A stretch of DNA of 64,000 nucleotides. Origin: CADCTQ01 sp963844325. Lineage in GTDB: Bacteria > Bacteroidota > Bacteroidia > Cytophagales > 172606-1. The stretch is taken from positions 5,456,001 to 5,520,000 of the forward strand of contig CAWJNV010000002.1 in assembly GCA_963844325.1 (NCBI GenBank), written 5' to 3'. Position 1 is the stretch's first letter. Each line of letters opens with the position of its first letter. This document shows positions 47,057-64,000 of this stretch, in pieces. The translations under genes and the position numbers were made by a program. The notes below the pieces were generated by a model. It made no database searches and was not told the DNA's origin. It saw only the letters and a program-made list of their open reading frames with translations.

Positions 47057-50000
47057 CTATACAGTAAATTCCTGACCTTTTTGTTGGGATTCTTCAGAAT
47101 GTAGCAACCAATCATTTAGATCAATAAACTGCGCGATACTTCCAATGGTGGGCTTGGCAAACAAATCATCAAAACTTAGCATTACATTGAAGGTTTTATT
47201 AATGTTATTCAACATAGAAACCGCCTTGAGCGAATGTCCGCCCAACTCAAAGAAATTACTGCTCATGCTGATGGCTTGGGGGTCTACCCCCAGCACCTGA
47301 GACCAGATCGCCACCAGCTTCCGCTCCGTGTCAGTGACGGGAGCCACGTGATCCGCACCAGCCTCCAACTCCGGATCAGGCAGGGCTTTGCGGTCGATCT
47401 TGCCGTTGGCACTCAGCGGCATGGATGGCAGGTGCACTAGATGCGCGGGCTGCATGTAGTCGGGCAAGCCCCGCAGGGCTTCCCTCCACTCGGCTGGGCC
47501 TATGGCCGCCGGTGAACAATAGTAGGCGATAAGTTGCTTGTCGTTGCCCCTTTCGCTCACTACCACCACCGCCTGGCCCACCTGCGGGTGAGACAACATG
47601 CGGCTGGTGATCTCGCCCAACTCGACGCGGTAGCCCCGGATCTTGACCTGCTCATCGCGGCGGCCCACGAACTCGATCGTCCCGTCGGCGAGCCACCTTG
47701 CCATATCGCCGGTGCGGTAGATGCGCTCAGAGGCTTTGTGGGGGTTGTCGACAAACTTCTCGGCGGTGAGCGCCTCGTTGTTGAGGTAGCCCCCCGCTAC
47801 CCCATCGCCGCCCACGCACAACTCGCCGATGGCACCGATGGGCTGCAACTGCCCGTGCTGGTCAAGGATGTAAGCTGTCGAGTTGCCGATGGGCTTGCCG
47901 ATGGGGATGAGTTGGTAGCTGGGCGCCTGCAAGTGGCAGCACACCGAGAAGGTAGTGTTCTCGGTGGGACCGTATAAGTTGCTGAGCCAGAGTTGGGGGA
48001 AGTGCCGGCGCACCCGGTTGATGTGAGGCGGCGAGAGCTTTTCGCCCCCGACCAGCAGGTGGTGCAGGGGTGCAAAGATCTCCAGCCCGTTGTCCACGTG
48101 GTGGTTGAAGAGGGCCGTGGTCAGAAACAGCGTGTTGATGGCATAGGCTTGCAGGGCCGCTCCCAGCAGGGCCGTATCGAGCAGGACCGCCTTGTCCACC
48201 AGGTGCAGCGTGCCCCCGTTGAGCAGGGCGCCCCAGATCTCGAAGGTGATCGCATCGAAGGAAAGCGAGCCGGCGAGCAGCAGCTTGCTGGAGGGGTTGA
48301 GGGGCACGTAGGTGGGCTTGCTCACCAGGCGTACTACGTTGCGATGGCTCACCAGCACGCCCTTGGGCTTGCCCGTCGTGCCGGAGGTGTACATCACGTA
48401 GGCCAGGCTCTGTGGGCTCACCCCTGCCGGCACAGACCTGCCGGGCACAGACCCGCTGCTCGTAGCCTGCCCAAAACTAGTCACGTCAATGCTGCTCACG
48501 TCAATGCTGCTCACGTCAATGCTGCTCAACGAGTGGGCAAGGGCGGCGGCCAGTTCGGGCCGCGTGAGCACCAGCCTGGCCCGGCAGTCAGCCAGCATGT
48601 AGCCGGTGCGTTCGCTGGGGTAGTCTACTTCCAGGGGAACATAGGCGGCTCCGGCCTTGAGCGTGGCCAGTATGGCTACCACTGCCTCCAGGGAGCGTTC
48701 CAGGTAGATGCCCACGCAATCCCCCGCCCTTACCCCCTGCTCGGTGAGCAGGCTTGCCAGCTGGTTGCTGCGCTCGGATAGCTCCTGGTAGCTCAACTGC
48801 TGAGCTGGCCCCACCAGGGCAATGGCCCGGGGAGTGCGGGCGGCCTGTTGCTCAAACAACTCCACAATCGTCTTGTCTTTGGGATACGCTACGGCCGTGT
48901 CGTTGAACTCGACGAGCAACTGGTGCTTCTCGGCTTGACTTAGGATCTCAATCCGGGAGAGCGGCTGCCCGGGGTCAGCGATGACGGCCGCCACCACCCG
49001 CCTCAGGTAAGCAATGAAGCGCTCAACGGTCTGCGGCTTGAAGAGGGCACTGCAATACTCGAAATCCAGCAGGATTTCCTCCCCCGACTCAACGGCCGTC
49101 AGGGTCAGGTCGAACTTGGAGACCCGGTGCTCTCTTTCGAATGGCGTCAGCGTTAAATCCGGAAGCCGTAGTTCCTCGGCCTGGAAGTTCTGTAACACGA
49201 ACACCACATCAAACAAGGGATTGCGGCCCGGGTCACGCGCTACGCCTAACGCATCAATGAGCGATTCGAACTGGTAAGATTGATGATCAAAACAGGCCAG
49301 TGTCTTCTTTTTGACTGCCTGCAAAAACGCCCTGAAGCTAAGCGATCCCCTGGCCTCACAGCGAACGGCCACACTGTTGACGAACACCCCGATGATGTTT
49401 TCCAGGTCGGCGTGCCCACGACCGGCCACCGGCGTGCCTACCACCAGGTCCTCCTGGTTGCCCAGTCTCCTCAACAAGACCTTGAAAACCGAGAGCAGGA
49501 CCATAAATAAGGTCGCTCCCTCTTTTTCGGCCAGGGCTCTCAGGCCCCTGGTTTCCTGCCGGCTTAGCCGGAACTTCAGCGTTGCTCCCGCGTGCGTCTT
49601 TACCGGGGGCCGGGCATAATCGGTGGGCAGTTCCAGCAAGCTCACCGGTTGGGCAAATTCTTCCAGCCAGAAAGCCCGGTGCCCGGCCAGGCCCTGCTGA
49701 TGAGCGGCTGACTGCTGCCACTCGGCGTAGTCCTTATACTGCAAGGGCAAGGGCGAGAGGGTTTCTCCCTGGTAGAGGGCCATGAAGTCTTTGATGAGCA
49801 AACCCATCGAGACGCCGTCGCTGATGATGTGGTGCATATCTAATACCAGCACGTGTTCCTGGGCCGATACACGAATCAGACCCACCCTGATCAACATGAG
49901 TGATTCAAGATCAAATGGCCTTATAAACGCATTCACGATGCCCGGCACATCTGATTCTGATGCGGTAAAATCTTCTATTTCAAAATCAAATCTTTCGTGG

Positions 50001-50413
50001 ATCTCCTGAAAAACCTCCCCGTCAATAAGCTTGAAGGTGGTACGCAGCATCTCGTGCAAAGCAATCAGATTTTGGAAGGATCGCACCAATGATGTTCTAT
50101 CCAATTTGCCTTCCAAACGTGCAATGTATGGTGTGTTATAGCTCACCGAAGACTTATCACGCTCAAACAAAAAATAGAGTCTTTTTTGAGCCGATGAAAG
50201 ACAGTAGTAATCTTTTTTTACAGTCTTTGGGATGCTTTTTTCTCCCCTGAGCCCATTGATAAAACGTATAATTTCTGATTTGTTTTTTCGAATTGCCTCC
50301 TGAAGTTCCGCCGGTAAAGATCCATTTCCTCCCGTGAGTCGAAGGTTACCTTCGATGACTTCCATTTTAATTCTTTTTTTCGTTACCTCGGAGATAATGG
50401 CTGATACTTCCAT
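47057..50413 (-). CDS. NRPS2: single module C-A(Val/Ile)-T
   Basis: The 1118-residue protein is one complete elongation module. A TubC-type N-terminal docking segment (about 1-60) precedes C (about 50210-48930, HHIISDG), A (about 48890-47370) and T (about 47340-47110, GGHSL). The A pocket reads DAFFLGLTFK, close to Val and Ile codes. The A domain and its flanks are a 1.9-kb near-copy of the second A domain of NRPS4, including the 15-bp tandem repeat. The single change near the pocket (Thr-Phe against Thr-Val at positions 330-331) might alter preference slightly. The docking segment suggests it pairs with the C-terminal tail of NRPS1, which precedes it by 234 bases. Confidence 0.93.
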   Translation of the reverse strand: MEVSAIISEVTKKRIKMEVIEGNLRLTGGNGSLPAELQEAIRKNKSEIIRFINGLRGEKSIPKTVKKDYYCLSSAQKRLYFLFERDKSSVSYNTPYIARLEGKLDRTSLVRSFQNLIALHEMLRTTFKLIDGEVFQEIHERFDFEIEDFTASESDVPGIVNAFIRPFDLESLMLIRVGLIRVSAQEHVLVLDMHHIISDGVSMGLLIKDFMALYQGETLSPLPLQYKDYAEWQQSAAHQQGLAGHRAFWLEEFAQPVSLLELPTDYARPPVKTHAGATLKFRLSRQETRGLRALAEKEGATLFMVLLSVFKVLLRRLGNQEDLVVGTPVAGRGHADLENIIGVFVNSVAVRCEARGSLSFRAFLQAVKKKTLACFDHQSYQFESLIDALGVARDPGRNPLFDVVFVLQNFQAEELRLPDLTLTPFEREHRVSKFDLTLTAVESGEEILLDFEYCSALFKPQTVERFIAYLRRVVAAVIADPGQPLSRIEILSQAEKHQLLVEFNDTAVAYPKDKTIVELFEQQAARTPRAIALVGPAQQLSYQELSERSNQLASLLTEQGVRAGDCVGIYLERSLEAVVAILATLKAGAAYVPLEVDYPSERTGYMLADCRARLVLTRPELAAALAHSLSSIDVSSIDVSSIDVTSFGQATSSGSVPGRSVPAGVSPQSLAYVMYTSGTTGKPKGVLVSHRNVVRLVSKPTYVPLNPSSKLLLAGSLSFDAITFEIWGALLNGGTLHLVDKAVLLDTALLGAALQAYAINTLFLTTALFNHHVDNGLEIFAPLHHLLVGGEKLSPPHINRVRRHFPQLWLSNLYGPTENTTFSVCCHLQAPSYQLIPIGKPIGNSTAYILDQHGQLQPIGAIGELCVGGDGVAGGYLNNEALTAEKFVDNPHKASERIYRTGDMARWLADGTIEFVGRRDEQVKIRGYRVELGEITSRMLSHPQVGQAVVVVSERGNDKQLIAYYCSPAAIGPAEWREALRGLPDYMQPAHLVHLPSMPLSANGKIDRKALPDPELEAGADHVAPVTDTERKLVAIWSQVLGVDPQAISMSSNFFELGGHSLKAVSMLNNINKTFNVMLSFDDLFAKPTIGSIAQFIDLNDWLLHSEESQQKGQEFTV
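47236..49162. repeat. 1.93-kb near-identical block shared with 27636-29562
   Basis: This is the NRPS2 copy of the T/A/C-end block described in NRPS4. Confidence 0.9.
48481..48525. repeat. Three tandem copies of a 15-bp unit inside an A domain
   Basis: This is the same 15-bp triple repeat as at 28881-28925. Confidence 0.9.
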
Positions 50414-50647
50414 AATTTCTGTATTAGACTTGTTCGGTAAGGTAGCTTGTTATACACTTGGCACAGGAGAGACATTCGCTTGTTTTCAACAGGCAGGCAG
50501 GAATTCTTTAAGTCGGTCTGGCAATCTGTAAAGTACCGATTGAAATAACTGTTGCTCCAGAAAATTTACATGCTAACCGGATTCGCCGACAGGATCAGCT
50601 TGCGGGAGAATCACTTTTACGGGGAAATACCACTCGAAAGATCCTGG

Positions 50648-64000
<13,353 letters not shown>

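Overview
The window holds most of a large nonribosomal peptide synthetase (NRPS) gene cluster, every gene of it on the minus strand, so transcription runs from right to left. Starts have no clear Shine-Dalgarno sequences, several secreted proteins carry Bacteroidota-like signal peptides, and the tailoring genes are moderately AT-rich while the NRPS modules are GC-rich. I read this as a Bacteroidota genome (Chitinophagales or Cytophagales type), with moderate to low confidence. No gap between genes exceeds 300 bases.

Layout in order of transcription: NRPS1 (right edge to 50648, start outside the window), NRPS2 (50413-47057), NRPS3 (46967-35940), a CmlA-type diiron hydroxylase (35849-34227), NRPS4 (33969-26176, interrupted by one in-frame TAG), a secreted serine hydrolase (26114-24582), a SAM methyltransferase (24515-23625), a JmjC/cupin-8 oxygenase (23340-22465), a class III aminotransferase probably making 2,4-diaminobutyrate (22408-21002), a luciferase-like monooxygenase (20917-19862), an asparagine synthetase (19779-17920), NRPS5 (17747-9702), a PIG-L deacetylase (9642-8839), a family 2 glycosyltransferase (8796-8020), a stand-alone condensation protein split by a frameshift (7963-6492), a serine hydrolase fused to a cyclic-peptide-type ABC exporter (6495-3430), and two more family 2 glycosyltransferases (3263-2391, 2283-1498). 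At the left edge lies a dead IS4-family element (96-1276) with 10-bp target duplications.

The adenylation (A) domains, read by the ten pocket residues aligned by eye to GrsA, suggest at least 13 modules: (Val-like)-betaAla-D-Dab-Ser-Val/Ile-X-D-Dab-Gly-Ser-Val/Ile-X-X-Ser. X is a clade with Arg/His in the pocket. No NRPS carries a thioesterase. The C domain ending NRPS4 and the A domain opening NRPS5 look like one module split over two proteins.

The most striking feature is in NRPS1. Its predicted beta-alanine A domain is interrupted between motifs A5 and A6 by a complete PLP-dependent decarboxylase of the PanP (aspartate 1-decarboxylase) type. The module appears to carry the enzyme that makes its own substrate. 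The other supply genes (Dab aminotransferase, asparagine synthetase) also draw on the aspartate family. Glycosyltransferases plus a deacetylase suggest an amino-sugar decoration, and the hydrolase-exporter fusion suggests cleavage of a precursor during export. Long near-identical blocks (4.0, 1.9, 1.1, 0.9 and 0.6 kb) show recent module duplication or gene conversion among the NRPS genes.
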